A DNA stretch of 64,000 bases from Planctomycetota bacterium (GCA_018242605.1 JAFEBP010000026.1:1-64000), one strand, 5' to 3'. Positions 52,990 through 62,140 are shown, counted from the stretch's first letter. Translations and numbers: made by a program. The notes: generated by a model from the sequence alone, not told the origin.

Positions 52990-54065
52990 CGGTGGCCCTC
53001 CTGCGGGGCGGCGGGCGCCGCGGCGGGGGGTTGGGCGTGACCGAGGGACTTAGCGACACTTTCGGCCTGGGGGTCCAGCGAGCGCGGATAGCGTTCATCG
53101 AAGTAGTAGAAAAACCGCGGGAGGGTGCCGACCTCTTCCTTGAGCACGAAGACACGCTTGGTGCGGAGAATCTGTGAGACTTCGCTGTCGGGATCGAGCA
53201 CGTTGCCGAACTTGCGTGCCCCGGTGGGGCAGGCCTCGAGGCACGCGGGCAGACGACCCTGGCGCGTTCGGTGGAGGCAGAAATGGCACTTCTCCATGAC
53301 GCCCTTAGGGCGGGGGCGGTTGGAGAGGTACGACATCTCCGGATTGAGGCGGTCGGCGGGGACAGAGGGCTTGGTGAAGTTGAAGCGACGCGCCCAGTAA
53401 GGACACGCGGCTTCGCAGTAGCGACATCCGATGCACCAGTCGTAATCGATGACGACGATGCCGTCGAGTTCCTTCCACGTCGCCTCCACGGGGCAGACCT
53501 TGACGCAGGGCGGGTTAGCGCACTGGTGGCACTGCACGGGCATGTAGAAGTGGCCGGCATCGGGGACGGTCGGACGGTTGTAGTGGTGGTTGCCCTTTTC
53601 GAGGTCGAGCGTGCCGCGGGGCATCTCGACGACGCGGATGTACTGGATCTCGGGGTCGCGGCTCTGGTTGTTCTCGTTGACGCAGGCGTGGACGCAGCGA
53701 CGGCAGCCGATGCAGCGGCTGAGATTGAGGGCGTAGACGAACTCCACACCGGCCATGGGCTTGATGTCGCGGATGTCGGGGCGGATGTTGTACCGCTTCT
53801 CGACGTCTGCGGAGATGCGGGCGAGGGCGGCCTCCATCTCCTTGGGAGTCATTTCCTTGTAGTGCTTCTGGAGGAACTTGTCGATGGAGACGGCGTCGTC
53901 TTCCTTGAGGTCGCGGAGCGGGCTGAGAGCCGCGGCGAGCGCGGCGACGCCGCCGACGGCCGCGCTGCTTGTCCGCAGGAAGCTGCGGCGGGTGACCGGG
54001 GCCTCGCGCTGTGGTTCGGGCGGCGGATCATTGAACGACTGGCCCTCCCAGATGCGGATGGTCAT
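52986..54065 (-). CDS. NrfC/DsrO-like periplasmic Fe-S protein with Tat signal
   Basis: A 359-residue ferredoxin-type subunit. The Tat signal is TRRSFLRTSSAAVGGVAALA near residues 25-45, so it is exported folded. Four [4Fe-4S]-type cysteine groups are visible: CIGCRRCVHAC, CHQCANPPCVKVCP, CIGCRYCEAACP and CHFCLHRTRQGRLPACLEACP (the last is spread). This layout is that of NrfC, DsrO and PhsB. It should relay electrons from the NrfD-like subunit to the adjacent cytochromes. A C-terminal tail of about 50 residues with an Ala/Pro run is unusual. It overlaps both neighbours by four bases. Confidence 0.9.
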   Translation of the reverse strand: MTIRIWEGQSFNDPPPEPQREAPVTRRSFLRTSSAAVGGVAALAAALSPLRDLKEDDAVSIDKFLQKHYKEMTPKEMEAALARISADVEKRYNIRPDIRDIKPMAGVEFVYALNLSRCIGCRRCVHACVNENNQSRDPEIQYIRVVEMPRGTLDLEKGNHHYNRPTVPDAGHFYMPVQCHQCANPPCVKVCPVEATWKELDGIVVIDYDWCIGCRYCEAACPYWARRFNFTKPSVPADRLNPEMSYLSNRPRPKGVMEKCHFCLHRTRQGRLPACLEACPTGARKFGNVLDPDSEVSQILRTKRVFVLKEEVGTLPRFFYYFDERYPRSLDPQAESVAKSLGHAQPPAAAPAAPQEGHR

Positions 54066-54817
54066 TGGTGATCCTCCTTGGCCGGGGTGGTCGGTTCAGG
54101 GCCGGGCTGAACCGGGCCCATCAGCTCTGGCTCGGGCATTTCGGGGAGCGACCACTGGCGGAGCGGCATGTGGCGGTGTTCTTGCTCGGCCGCCGGTTCC
54201 TGATTGCCCATGCGCAGGGTGTTGGGCGCGGGCAATGGGATGATGCCCTGGTAGGCCGGGGCGTGCGGGTCGTGGCAGTCGTTGCAGCTCAGGCGGTGCT
54301 GCTTGCCGCTCGCGGCGTTCCAAGATCCCATGGTCTTGCCGTGCATGCCTTTCTGCCAATCACGGAAGACCGTGCCGTGGCACTGCGAGCAAAGGCGCGG
54401 CACTTCCGAGAAGGGCAGCAGCGTTCCGTCGTGCAGCACGAGCTTTTCGCGGTTCTTGCGGTCGTGGCAGTTGAAGCACTGGTTGTTCATGCCGTGGTTC
54501 AGCACGATCGCGGTGTGCTGCATCAGCGTTCGGCGGGAGACGGGGGGCGAATCGAACAACCGGTGGCACTCGTTGCAGGCGTGGGAGAATCCGCCCACGT
54601 TTGTGGCGGGCGGGTCGCCGATGGGCTGACGCCGTGCACCGGGAAGGAACCGATCGCGAGACACCGTGGCGACGCCCGCATGCGGAACTTCGACTTTGGG
54701 CGACCAGAAGGACAGCCACACGGCCACGACCACGAAGAGCGGGCCGATGGCGCCGATGGGCAGGCCAAGGCGTGTGGCCGGCGGAGGTCTGTGTGGTTGT
54801 GGGGCTGAGTCGATCAC
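54062..54817 (-). CDS. Membrane-anchored tetrahaem cytochrome c
   Basis: A 251-residue cytochrome starting at GTG 54817. One N-terminal helix (about residues 16-36) anchors it or is a signal. Four CxxCH motifs follow: CNECH, CFNCH, CSQCH and CNDCH. It also has several spare His (HGMNNQ, HGTVF, HGKTMGS) that may be axial ligands. The Pro/Glu-rich tail after residue 190 has no haem site. It probably carries electrons between the Fe-S subunit (overlapping, downstream) and the octahaem enzyme. A gap of 44 bases separates it from the preceding redoxin-TPR gene. Confidence 0.85.
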   Translation of the reverse strand: MIDSAPQPHRPPPATRLGLPIGAIGPLFVVVAVWLSFWSPKVEVPHAGVATVSRDRFLPGARRQPIGDPPATNVGGFSHACNECHRLFDSPPVSRRTLMQHTAIVLNHGMNNQCFNCHDRKNREKLVLHDGTLLPFSEVPRLCSQCHGTVFRDWQKGMHGKTMGSWNAASGKQHRLSCNDCHDPHAPAYQGIIPLPAPNTLRMGNQEPAAEQEHRHMPLRQWSLPEMPEPELMGPVQPGPEPTTPAKEDHQ

Positions 54818-54861
54818 ACGGTCATCCTCGGCGTGAGGCCGGGCGTCGGTCCCGGGGCGGT

Positions 54862-55860
54862 CTAGCGATCCAGCAGGAGTTCGGCGGCTTTCTTGTACTC
54901 GGCGAGCGCAGCGGCGGGCTCGCTGCGACGTTCAAGGACCATGCCCATCACGTAACGAGCCTTGGGGTCCTTGGGGTTCTTGTCGATCAGGGCCTTGGTC
55001 GTGGTGTAGGCCTTGGTGAGGTCGTCGCCGCCGCGGCGGAGTTGAACGCCCGCGATGCCCAGTGCCGCGTCGAGAGAGTCGGGGTGCGCGGTGAGCACAG
55101 AGCGGAATAGAGGTTCAGCTTCCGCCAAGCGGTCCTGACGGAGCATGAGTTCGCCCAGACCGATGGTCGCGGCCACATGGCCGGGGACGAGGGTCGTGGC
55201 TTCGGTATAGCGGGCCTCGGCCATCTCGTACAGCCCGTGCTTGGTGAGTTCACCGCCCAGATGGGCCAATCGGTCGGCGCGAAGAGTCTGGTGAGTCTCG
55301 GGGCCGGCCTTGGGATCGATCGACTGTTCGAACTGCTCGGGGGGCTCCTTGCCGATGGCGACGAGGATCGCCTCGGCGAGCATTTCTTTGGATTTCTGGA
55401 GATACGCGGGCATGGCGTACACCACCTTGCCCTTGCCGTCGATCACGACGATGGTGGGGATGACCAGGACGCGGTACGCGCCGAAGGCCTCGCGCTTGGG
55501 GTCCAGCAGCACGGTGGCCGGGAAGCGCCCTTTGGCGAGTTGGTCCTTGATCTGCGGGGCGGGAGTGTCGCCGGCGATGAGGAGAATCGCCGCGACCGAG
55601 TCCGGCGGGAATCGCGGATCGGCCATGACTTCGACGACGTCTCCGCAGGCCTGCCGAGCGCCCTCATGATTGATCTCGCCGAACACCAGGACCAGGGCAC
55701 GGGGAGCGAGTTGTTCGGTCGAGACGGGCACGCCTTCAATGTTCTTGAGCGTGATCGGCGGGGCGGGCGAGCCGCGGGGCGGAGAGGCGAACGCATCGCC
55801 GCCCAGAAATGCACAGGCCGCGAGCAGAAAGGCGGCCACACGATGGAGCAGTTTGGTCAT
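54862..55860 (-). CDS. Exported redoxin-fold protein with TPR repeats
   Basis: A 332-residue protein with a signal peptide (residues 1-26). Residues 35-165 form a thioredoxin/AhpC-like fold: VSTEQLAPRALVLVFGEINH, LLDPKREAFGAYRVLVIPTIVVIDGKGKVVY with the usual cis-Pro after Ile. The expected CxxC is absent; only one Cys (QACGD) lies near the active-site position. Residues 195-325 are TPR helices (YTEATTLVPGHVAATIGLGELMLRQDRLAEA). It overlaps the 15-haem gene by four bases. It could be a scaffold or one-Cys redox helper for cytochrome assembly. Confidence 0.78.
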   Translation of the reverse strand: MTKLLHRVAAFLLAACAFLGGDAFASPPRGSPAPPITLKNIEGVPVSTEQLAPRALVLVFGEINHEGARQACGDVVEVMADPRFPPDSVAAILLIAGDTPAPQIKDQLAKGRFPATVLLDPKREAFGAYRVLVIPTIVVIDGKGKVVYAMPAYLQKSKEMLAEAILVAIGKEPPEQFEQSIDPKAGPETHQTLRADRLAHLGGELTKHGLYEMAEARYTEATTLVPGHVAATIGLGELMLRQDRLAEAEPLFRSVLTAHPDSLDAALGIAGVQLRRGGDDLTKAYTTTKALIDKNPKDPKARYVMGMVLERRSEPAAALAEYKKAAELLLDR

Positions 55861-57251
55861 GGCTGACCTCCTAACGAACCGGAGAGGAGCGGCTTGGCCG
55901 CGTCGCGCTTGTACTCACGCTGGACATGGCACGCCGGCGCGCAGCTTCCCCCGTCGGGGGACCGCTCGTAGTTGATCTGCAGCAGCCATCCGTTGGTGCC
56001 AAAGGGAACGGCCTCGCGGATGTGGGAGGGGCGCTTGGACGCGTGCACCTCGTGGCAGGCGCGGCACGTGCGGCCCTTCTTCTGGTTGACGTGCAGCCAG
56101 TGCAGGTTCTTGTCACCATCGCGGAACTGGGTGAGCCCCTGCGCGGACTGCTTGAGCACCAGGTCGGGGATGTGGCATTTGAAGCAGAGCTTGAACGTGT
56201 CGATCTGGAACGGGGCGTAGAACTGCGGGGGGTAGTCTTCGGCGAGAAGGCGGAACTTCTGGCCCGCGTGGGGCTCGTGGCAGGCGGTGCATGCGCCTTC
56301 CCGGATTGGTCCGTGGCGGTCGGGGTTGGAGGCCAGCAGTTCGGTCATGTTGGCGATGGCAGCGCCTTGGGCCGTCTTGAGCGCCTTGTCGTGGCAGACC
56401 AGACACGTGTCGGGTTGCTTGCCGCGCAGGAGAGAGGCCTGGCGGGAGGCGTGCGACTCGTGGCAGACGGTGCACCCGCCCTGGGCGGTGATGGCGCCGT
56501 GAACGACCTTCGCGCCGGCGGTAATCTGATCAAACCGCTCCTTGTGACACTGGAGGCAAAGGCCGGGGGCCTCTTCGCGCAGTTGGAAGTGATGATCTGA
56601 TGCGTGGGGATCGTGGCAACGAATGCAGCCTTGTTCAAGGGCGGCGTGGGCGTGCATGCCCTCCTTGGCCTGCACCTCCGCGTGGCACGTGAGGCACAGG
56701 GTCTTGGGATCGTCGATCAGGAGCTTGGGACGCGGGGAGGAGTGCGGCCGGTGGCAGACGATGCAGGCCCCCACCGCCACCGGACCGTGGACGAACTGCG
56801 ACCTGCGGAAATCGGCCTTGTGGCAGCGGAGGCACAGGTCTCGTTTGGGGTCGGCGAGGAGTTGCTTGGGATGCTGAGAGCCGTGGGGATCGTGGCACTC
56901 GAGGCAGCGACCTTCCTTCACGGGCTGGTGCATCACGGTGTCGTGAGGAAGCGCGTGGCACTTGGCGCACAACTGCTCCTTGGGCACCACGAAGGCGAAC
57001 TTGTGGTCGGCCGGATTGCCCGTGATGACGTGGCAGTTGCCGCAATCCTGCTTCGCAGGGCCGTGCATGACCTTGCGTTCCAGGATGTCCTTGTGGCACT
57101 CCCCGGCGCACGTTTGAGGAGTGAAGTCCTGCGGTCTTTCACGAGGAGCGGGAATTTGAGCGGCCACCTTCCCGCCACCGGGACTGGCCAGCACCGCCAT
57201 CGCGGCGACCGCCGCGCACAGCCACCGCCCTGAGGGCCGAGGGATGCCCAT
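55857..57251 (-). CDS. Exported 15-haem cytochrome c with two CX3CH sites
   Basis: A 464-residue cytochrome, first gene of the operon. The signal peptide ends near residue 32. Thirteen standard CxxCH motifs run evenly (CGNCH, CAKCH, CLECH, CLRCH, CIVCH, CLTCH, CIRCH, CLQCH, CTVCH, CLVCH, CTACH, CFKCH, CRACH). The first and last sites are CAGECH and CAPACH, with three residues between the Cys. Many CxxCH are followed by D/E-P-H, as in long wire-like cytochromes. It probably moves electrons along the periplasm or to the surface. Whether the CX3CH sites bind haem needs proof. Confidence 0.85.
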   Translation of the reverse strand: MGIPRPSGRWLCAAVAAMAVLASPGGGKVAAQIPAPRERPQDFTPQTCAGECHKDILERKVMHGPAKQDCGNCHVITGNPADHKFAFVVPKEQLCAKCHALPHDTVMHQPVKEGRCLECHDPHGSQHPKQLLADPKRDLCLRCHKADFRRSQFVHGPVAVGACIVCHRPHSSPRPKLLIDDPKTLCLTCHAEVQAKEGMHAHAALEQGCIRCHDPHASDHHFQLREEAPGLCLQCHKERFDQITAGAKVVHGAITAQGGCTVCHESHASRQASLLRGKQPDTCLVCHDKALKTAQGAAIANMTELLASNPDRHGPIREGACTACHEPHAGQKFRLLAEDYPPQFYAPFQIDTFKLCFKCHIPDLVLKQSAQGLTQFRDGDKNLHWLHVNQKKGRTCRACHEVHASKRPSHIREAVPFGTNGWLLQINYERSPDGGSCAPACHVQREYKRDAAKPLLSGSLGGQP

Positions 57252-57783
57252 GAACCCTTGGGTGCAACCGTCGTGCCAGCGGAGTTCTCATAAATCGATG
57301 CCACTATCCATAATTAGGCCGCCCCGCCCGTGCTCGAGGCGTGCAAGCCATTCTCAATGATGGGACGAGCATCGGACATCGGCTCCCGGATTCGACATCA
57401 CGCGAGGCGAGTCGACTGCGCGAGCGTTACATGCGGCCGGGCACGCGTTCGCATGTTCGGTCTTCCAGACAAGAATAATTCCAATAAGTAGCACTGACTT
57501 CGGTCGCATTTTGCACCGCGTTAGGCAATGAGCGGTTGCTGTGGGGCCCGGGAATTGGTTGCGAGCGAAGAAGGATGCCGGTCGGGGCGGCCTGCGCAGC
57601 ACGGGACCCCGCGGTTGGATTCTCACACGATTCAGAGTGCCCAGGCGTGCAGCGTGCGTCCGCCCCACGATGGTCTGGGTCACCCATTCACGCTGGTGAG
57701 AATGTGGATCGTGAGACCGCCGGGAACGTGCCGGCCGCGACAACAGCTCGCGGCCTTGTCGATCCCGGGGCTTACCGATTCAT
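57252..57783. other. Upstream region of the respiratory operon
   Basis: About 530 bases with no gene I can support; frames are short and Arg-rich. AT-richer segments near 57295-57320 and 57470-57500 stand out from the GC-rich background and probably include the operon promoter. I could not assign a sigma-54 or FNR-type site with confidence. Confidence 0.45.
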
Positions 57784-58155
57784 TCACGCTGCCTTGACCA
57801 GGCCGACTGTCTTCTCGATGCACTTGGAAAGCGTCTCGGGAGTAAAGGGCTTGATGCAGTAGTTGTTCACGCCGGCCTTGATCGCGTCGAGCACGCGGGT
57901 CTTCTCGGCCTCGGTGGTGACCATGATGACGGGGGTCTTGTTGCCCTGGCCACGGATCGTTGTGAGGAAGGTCAGCCCGTCCATGACAGGCATATTCCAA
58001 TCCAGCAGGATCAGTTCGGGTTGGTAGGACTCGACCTTGGTGAGCGCCTCGGCGCCGTTGCCGGCTTCCTCGACGTCGGTCAGACCGAGTTTGGCCAGGA
58101 TTCCCTTTTCCACGTTCCTCATGACCTTCGAATCATCCACGAGCAGAACTCGCAT
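57784..58155 (-). CDS. cheY: Single-domain CheY-like response regulator
   Basis: A 123-residue receiver domain only. The acidic pair is in LLVDDSK (residues 7-8), the phosphorylated Asp is in LLDWNMPVMDG near residue 52, the Thr of the switch is in IMVTTEA, and the Lys in CIKPFTPE. No output domain is present, as in CheY. It lies 45 bases after cheX in the same direction, and CheA is encoded next to them, so it should carry signal from CheA to a motor or other effector. Confidence 0.92.
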   Translation of the reverse strand: MRVLLVDDSKVMRNVEKGILAKLGLTDVEEAGNGAEALTKVESYQPELILLDWNMPVMDGLTFLTTIRGQGNKTPVIMVTTEAEKTRVLDAIKAGVNNYCIKPFTPETLSKCIEKTVGLVKAA

Positions 58156-58200
58156 GCTTGTGCTCCTCCGGGTAGTTGTTCTTGGAAAGCCCTGACCAGA

Positions 58201-58701
58201 TCAATGCGCGCCCGCGGCGGCCAACGCGTGAGAAGCCAACGCTGAACCCTGGCTCTGAATCGCCAGGTTGATGGCGAAGTCACCGAGCGGCGAACCGCAG
58301 GGGATGCAGATGCACGCGGCGGCGCTGGGTGTCTGCACCTGGTGCACCGACGCCACGACCACGGACGGGCAGCTGATGTTGACGTTTTTTCCCTCGAACT
58401 TGGCCTTGGCGCCGCCGGCGATCATGTTGACGAGTTCTCCGATGGCGTCGGCGAAATCGCTGCCGCCAAACTCCAGGGGCGACCCGGCGAACCGCGAGAC
58501 GATCTCGAGGGCCGACGCCTTGGGCAGGCAGAGCACGACTGAACCCACGACATCCCCCGAAAGGCCGATGATGCCCGAGACGTCGTACTTGGTCAGACGG
58601 TCATGCACGTGCGGCTTGCCGAACGTCACGGGCGCGCTGAGCATCGTGGAGAAAAGTGTGCGGGCAGATTCCAGAAACGTATTGATGAAACGTGCATCCA
58701 T
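58201..58701 (-). CDS. cheX: CheX-like CheY-P phosphatase
   Basis: A 166-residue member of the CheC/CheX/FliY group. The N-terminus (RFINTFLESARTLFSTML) and the catalytic helix with DAIGELVNMIAGGAK (Glu and Asn of the E-x-x-N motif) are typical of CheX. GLSGDVVGSVVLCLPKASA is the family's first strand pair. The protein dephosphorylates CheY. It starts 225 bases from cheA on the opposite strand, sharing the promoter region. A Cys-rich stretch (ACICIPCGS) near residue 130 is unusual. Confidence 0.85.
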   Translation of the reverse strand: MDARFINTFLESARTLFSTMLSAPVTFGKPHVHDRLTKYDVSGIIGLSGDVVGSVVLCLPKASALEIVSRFAGSPLEFGGSDFADAIGELVNMIAGGAKAKFEGKNVNISCPSVVVASVHQVQTPSAAACICIPCGSPLGDFAINLAIQSQGSALASHALAAAGAH

Positions 58702-58925
58702 GGAAGTCCTTGTGCTCTGCGTGCGTTATTTGCCACGAACCGTTGGCACGATCGACTGGATCATCTCGCAACCCCCTAAGGGGCTGAGTGCGAGCCTCCA
58801 TCGACAATCTCCGCGAATGCCTCAAGCGATGCCGCGCAAAATCGGCCGCGTGCGCGCTGAAGTCGGGCTTTTCCTGGTCCGATACAGGTCCACCGTGTAC
58901 GCGAAGACTTGCTAAAGGGCCCAAC

Positions 58926-61493
58926 ATGTCGCTCATTCCCAAGATCGAATCTCTCTGCAAGGCGGCCGTGCTCACCGATCCGAGCGATCTGCAGGCCCTG
59001 GCGGCGATGCACGATCAGCTCACTTCTCTCGAAGAAGAACTCTCCGCCTCCGATCTTGATTCAATCGCGGAATGCGTGGAACGCGCCTCGCGGCTCGTCG
59101 AGCAGATCGTGCTGCGTGAAACGCAGGACGAGCAAGCAGCCCTGGACTTGGTGCGGCGGGGCATCGAGTACGCGCAGAACGCGGTCCTGGCGGAGCAGCG
59201 TGGGCAGACGCTCTCGGAGATTGGGCCCTCTCCCTTCAGCCATGACGGCGCGGCGCCCGCGAACGAGATCAATACCGACCTTCTCGCATCGTGGCTGAAT
59301 GAGTGCGGCAAAACGCTGGACGGGCTTGTCGCGACCGCGCGCGGCGCGGCGAGCGGCGACGATACCCAAAGCGCGGCGGCGGACGCACGCCGGCACCTTC
59401 ACACCCTCAAGGGTGAGTGCGGCGTGATTCCGCTCCATACGGCCCAGCACCTGTGCGGCGCGGCGGAGGCCGCCCTGGACCGGTGCGCCGATACCGGCAC
59501 ACCCTTCCCCACCGAGCTTGTCCTGGGGGTCGCCGACTGGATGATCCGGTACACCAACGCCCTGCGGAACGATCCCGCCGCTGCCGCGCCCGAACACACC
59601 CACCTGGCCGCGAACCTGGGCGAGGTGGCACCGCGACCAACGTCGGGAGAAATCAAGTCCCTGATTGCGACGACCGCGACGACGTTGCCCGCGACGCAAG
59701 ACGATCCACAGACAGACGAGGGCGACCCCACTCCGGTCACGTTCCCCGCGGACGCGGACACGGGCACGATGCTGGCTGAGTTCCTGACCGAGTCGCGCGA
59801 GCACCTGGCCAACGCCGAGCAGGCTCTGCTCCAACTGGAGAAGCAGCCGGAAGACCTGGAGCTGATCAACACGGTGTTCCGCGCGTTCCACACCATCAAA
59901 GGCGTGGCCGGTTTCATGAACCTCAAGCCGATCGTCTCGCTGGCGCACGAAGGTGAGTGCCTGCTCGACGCGGCCCGGAGCGGGAACCTCAAGCTCGACA
60001 GCGGCAACCTGGACCTGATCCTGAAGGCATGCGATCTGTTGAGCCAGTTGCTGGCCGCGTTGGAGGGCGGCACCGCCCCCACCACCGGCCGATTCAACAA
60101 CCTGGTCCACAGACTGGGGCGCGCGGTCAAAGGCGAGAGTGCCGCGTCGCAGCCCTCCACGCCAGGCGTCTCTGCTTCGACAACGAGTTCCTCTCGGGCG
60201 GCCTCACAACCCAACGAGACACCCGCGGCGACGAACACAAACTCCGGTGCGCCCAGCATTTCAACGGACACCACCGCAAAGAACACAGCGACCGCCAACA
60301 CGAACAGCAAGTCGACCGACCAAACGGTCAAGGTCAGCACAGGCCGCATGGACACGCTCGTGGACCTGGTGGGTGAGTTGGTGATCGCACAGCAGATGGT
60401 GGTGCAGGACCCGGCGATCCGCACCAAGACGGACCAGCGGTTGCAGCGAAATCTCTCGATGGTGGGCAAGATCATCCGCGATCTGCAGGCGGTTTCGATG
60501 TCGCTGCGGATGGTGCCGATCAAGGCCACCTTCCAGAAGATGGCGCGGCTCGTGCGCGATGTTTCCGCCAAGGCGGGCAAGCAGATCCTGCTCCACACCG
60601 AGGGTGAGGATGTCGAGCTTGACCGCAATGTCGTTGAGGTCATCGCGGATCCGCTGGTGCACATGGTCCGCAACGCGAGCGACCACGGCGTCGAGACTCC
60701 CGAGGCACGCAGAGCCGCGGGCAAGCCAGAGTCCGGCAACATCTGGCTGCGCGCGTACCACTCCGGCGGCTCGATCGTGGTGGAGATCGAGGACGACGGC
60801 AAAGGACTTTCAAGGGAGAAGATCGTCGCGAAGGCCATCGAGAAGGGCATTTACACGCCGGACCGCCCCGTCGCGGACATCCCCGATGCTGAGGTTTTCA
60901 ATCTCATCTTCCTGCCGGGGTTCTCGACGGCGGACAAGGTGACGGACATCTCCGGCCGCGGCGTCGGGATGGATGTGGTGCGCCGGAACATCGAGGCACT
61001 ACGCGGCAAGATCGACATCCGATCGACGGCGGGCAAAGGCACCGTCTTCTCGATGCGGCTGCCGCTGACGATGGCGATCATCGACGGCATGGTGGTCCGC
61101 GTGGGGAGCCAGCGGTATGTCATCCCGACATTGTCGATCGAACGCAGCTTCCGCCCGCAGCCCAAGGACCTGCACTCGGTGGTGGGCAAGGGCGAGATGG
61201 CGATGGTCCGGGGCGGGCTACTGCCGATCTACCGCCTGCACCAGGTGCTGGGCCACGACACGAACGGACAGACATCCTCCGGCGATCTGCTGATCGTCGT
61301 GGAGTCGCAGGACACCCGGGCGTGCCTGGCGGCGGATGAGATCATCGGTCAGCAGCAGGTAGTCATCAAAACACTTGGCCAGGCAACTCAAGCCATCCGG
61401 GGGGTCTCGGGCGGCGCCATCCTGGGTGACGGGCGTGTCGCCCTGATCCTCGACATCGGCGGGATTCTGAAGGAAGCCACCGCCGCGGCTTGA
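58926..61493 (+). CDS. cheA: CheA chemotaxis histidine kinase with two Hpt domains
   Basis: An 855-residue kinase; the ATG at 58926 begins MSLIPKIESL, preferred over the upstream low-quality frame. Two phosphotransfer domains carry HTLKGE (His159) and HTIKGV (His322). A Ser/Thr/Ala linker of about 90 residues follows. The dimerisation helix starts at MDTLVDLVGELVIAQQMV. ATP-binding boxes are PLVHMVRNASDHGVE, EDDGKGLS and GRGVGMDVV, then GKGTVFSMRLPLTMA. The C-terminal CheW-like domain (residues about 715-855) binds CheW and receptors. A P2 (CheY-docking) domain is not obvious. CheW is encoded 31 bases later and a receptor-like gene after that. Confidence 0.93.
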   Translation: MSLIPKIESLCKAAVLTDPSDLQALAAMHDQLTSLEEELSASDLDSIAECVERASRLVEQIVLRETQDEQAALDLVRRGIEYAQNAVLAEQRGQTLSEIGPSPFSHDGAAPANEINTDLLASWLNECGKTLDGLVATARGAASGDDTQSAAADARRHLHTLKGECGVIPLHTAQHLCGAAEAALDRCADTGTPFPTELVLGVADWMIRYTNALRNDPAAAAPEHTHLAANLGEVAPRPTSGEIKSLIATTATTLPATQDDPQTDEGDPTPVTFPADADTGTMLAEFLTESREHLANAEQALLQLEKQPEDLELINTVFRAFHTIKGVAGFMNLKPIVSLAHEGECLLDAARSGNLKLDSGNLDLILKACDLLSQLLAALEGGTAPTTGRFNNLVHRLGRAVKGESAASQPSTPGVSASTTSSSRAASQPNETPAATNTNSGAPSISTDTTAKNTATANTNSKSTDQTVKVSTGRMDTLVDLVGELVIAQQMVVQDPAIRTKTDQRLQRNLSMVGKIIRDLQAVSMSLRMVPIKATFQKMARLVRDVSAKAGKQILLHTEGEDVELDRNVVEVIADPLVHMVRNASDHGVETPEARRAAGKPESGNIWLRAYHSGGSIVVEIEDDGKGLSREKIVAKAIEKGIYTPDRPVADIPDAEVFNLIFLPGFSTADKVTDISGRGVGMDVVRRNIEALRGKIDIRSTAGKGTVFSMRLPLTMAIIDGMVVRVGSQRYVIPTLSIERSFRPQPKDLHSVVGKGEMAMVRGGLLPIYRLHQVLGHDTNGQTSSGDLLIVVESQDTRACLAADEIIGQQQVVIKTLGQATQAIRGVSGGAILGDGRVALILDIGGILKEATAAA

Positions 61494-61524
61494 ACGGTTG
61501 AATATCACGGAACAGGAGCACTTC

Positions 61525-62112
61525 ATGAGCACGACGATCCAGGCAAGCAACAACTCCCGCACAACATCCCGCACCGACGACGGGAACCACGACAAGTTCC
61601 TCACCTTCTGCCTGGGAAGGGAGGAGTACGGACTTCCGATCCTGGCCGTCCGGGAGATCATCGGGCTGATCGACGTGACCCCGCTCCCGCAGACGCCTTC
61701 GTACGTCAAGGGTGTGATCAATCTTCGCGGCAAGATCATCCCGGTCATCGAGCTGCGCGCGAAGTTCGGCCTGCCCACCGTCGCGTACACCGCCGAGACC
61801 TGCATCCTCGTTGTTGAAGTGGAGAGCGAAGAGGGCGCCGGGGCGTTCCAGTTGGGGATCATCGTCGACTCCGTGCGCGAGGTGCTGGACATCAGCCGCT
61901 CGAACATCGAGCCGCCCCCGAACTTCGGCACCTCGATCCCGCTCTCTGCGATCCAGGGCATGGGCAAGGTCAAGGACAAGGTCGTCATCCTGCTGGACAT
62001 CAACAGCGTTGGCGCGGCGCAGGGCCTTGAGAAACTGACCACCGACGCGGAGTCGGTGCACGCCACTCCCGGCGCGGCGGGCTCGATCGGTCTCGCGCGG
62101 GCCGCGGCGTAA
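61525..62112 (+). CDS. cheW: CheW chemotaxis adaptor
   Basis: A 195-residue adaptor. The ATG at 61525 has GGAG eight bases before it. The CheW fold runs from FLTFCLGREEYGLPILAVRE through PLPQTPSYVKGVINLRGKII to GIIVDSVREVLDIS and KVVILLDINSV. It links CheA with chemoreceptors at the membrane. N- and C-terminal tails of about 25 and 30 residues are low complexity. A strong terminator follows, so cheA-cheW form their own unit. Confidence 0.92.
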   Translation: MSTTIQASNNSRTTSRTDDGNHDKFLTFCLGREEYGLPILAVREIIGLIDVTPLPQTPSYVKGVINLRGKIIPVIELRAKFGLPTVAYTAETCILVVEVESEEGAGAFQLGIIVDSVREVLDISRSNIEPPPNFGTSIPLSAIQGMGKVKDKVVILLDINSVGAAQGLEKLTTDAESVHATPGAAGSIGLARAAA

Positions 62113-62140
62113 CCACGGTTCGCCAACTTGAATGGAGTCG

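Noticed and set aside
51763-53040. 425-codon frame opposite the NrfD-like gene
   Set aside because: Antisense to a well-supported membrane protein; composition is Asp/Glu/Gly/Val with no domain.
58788-58925. Longer start for CheA
   Set aside because: The added 46 residues are Cys/Arg-rich and unlike CheA; the ATG at 58926 gives a normal N-terminus.
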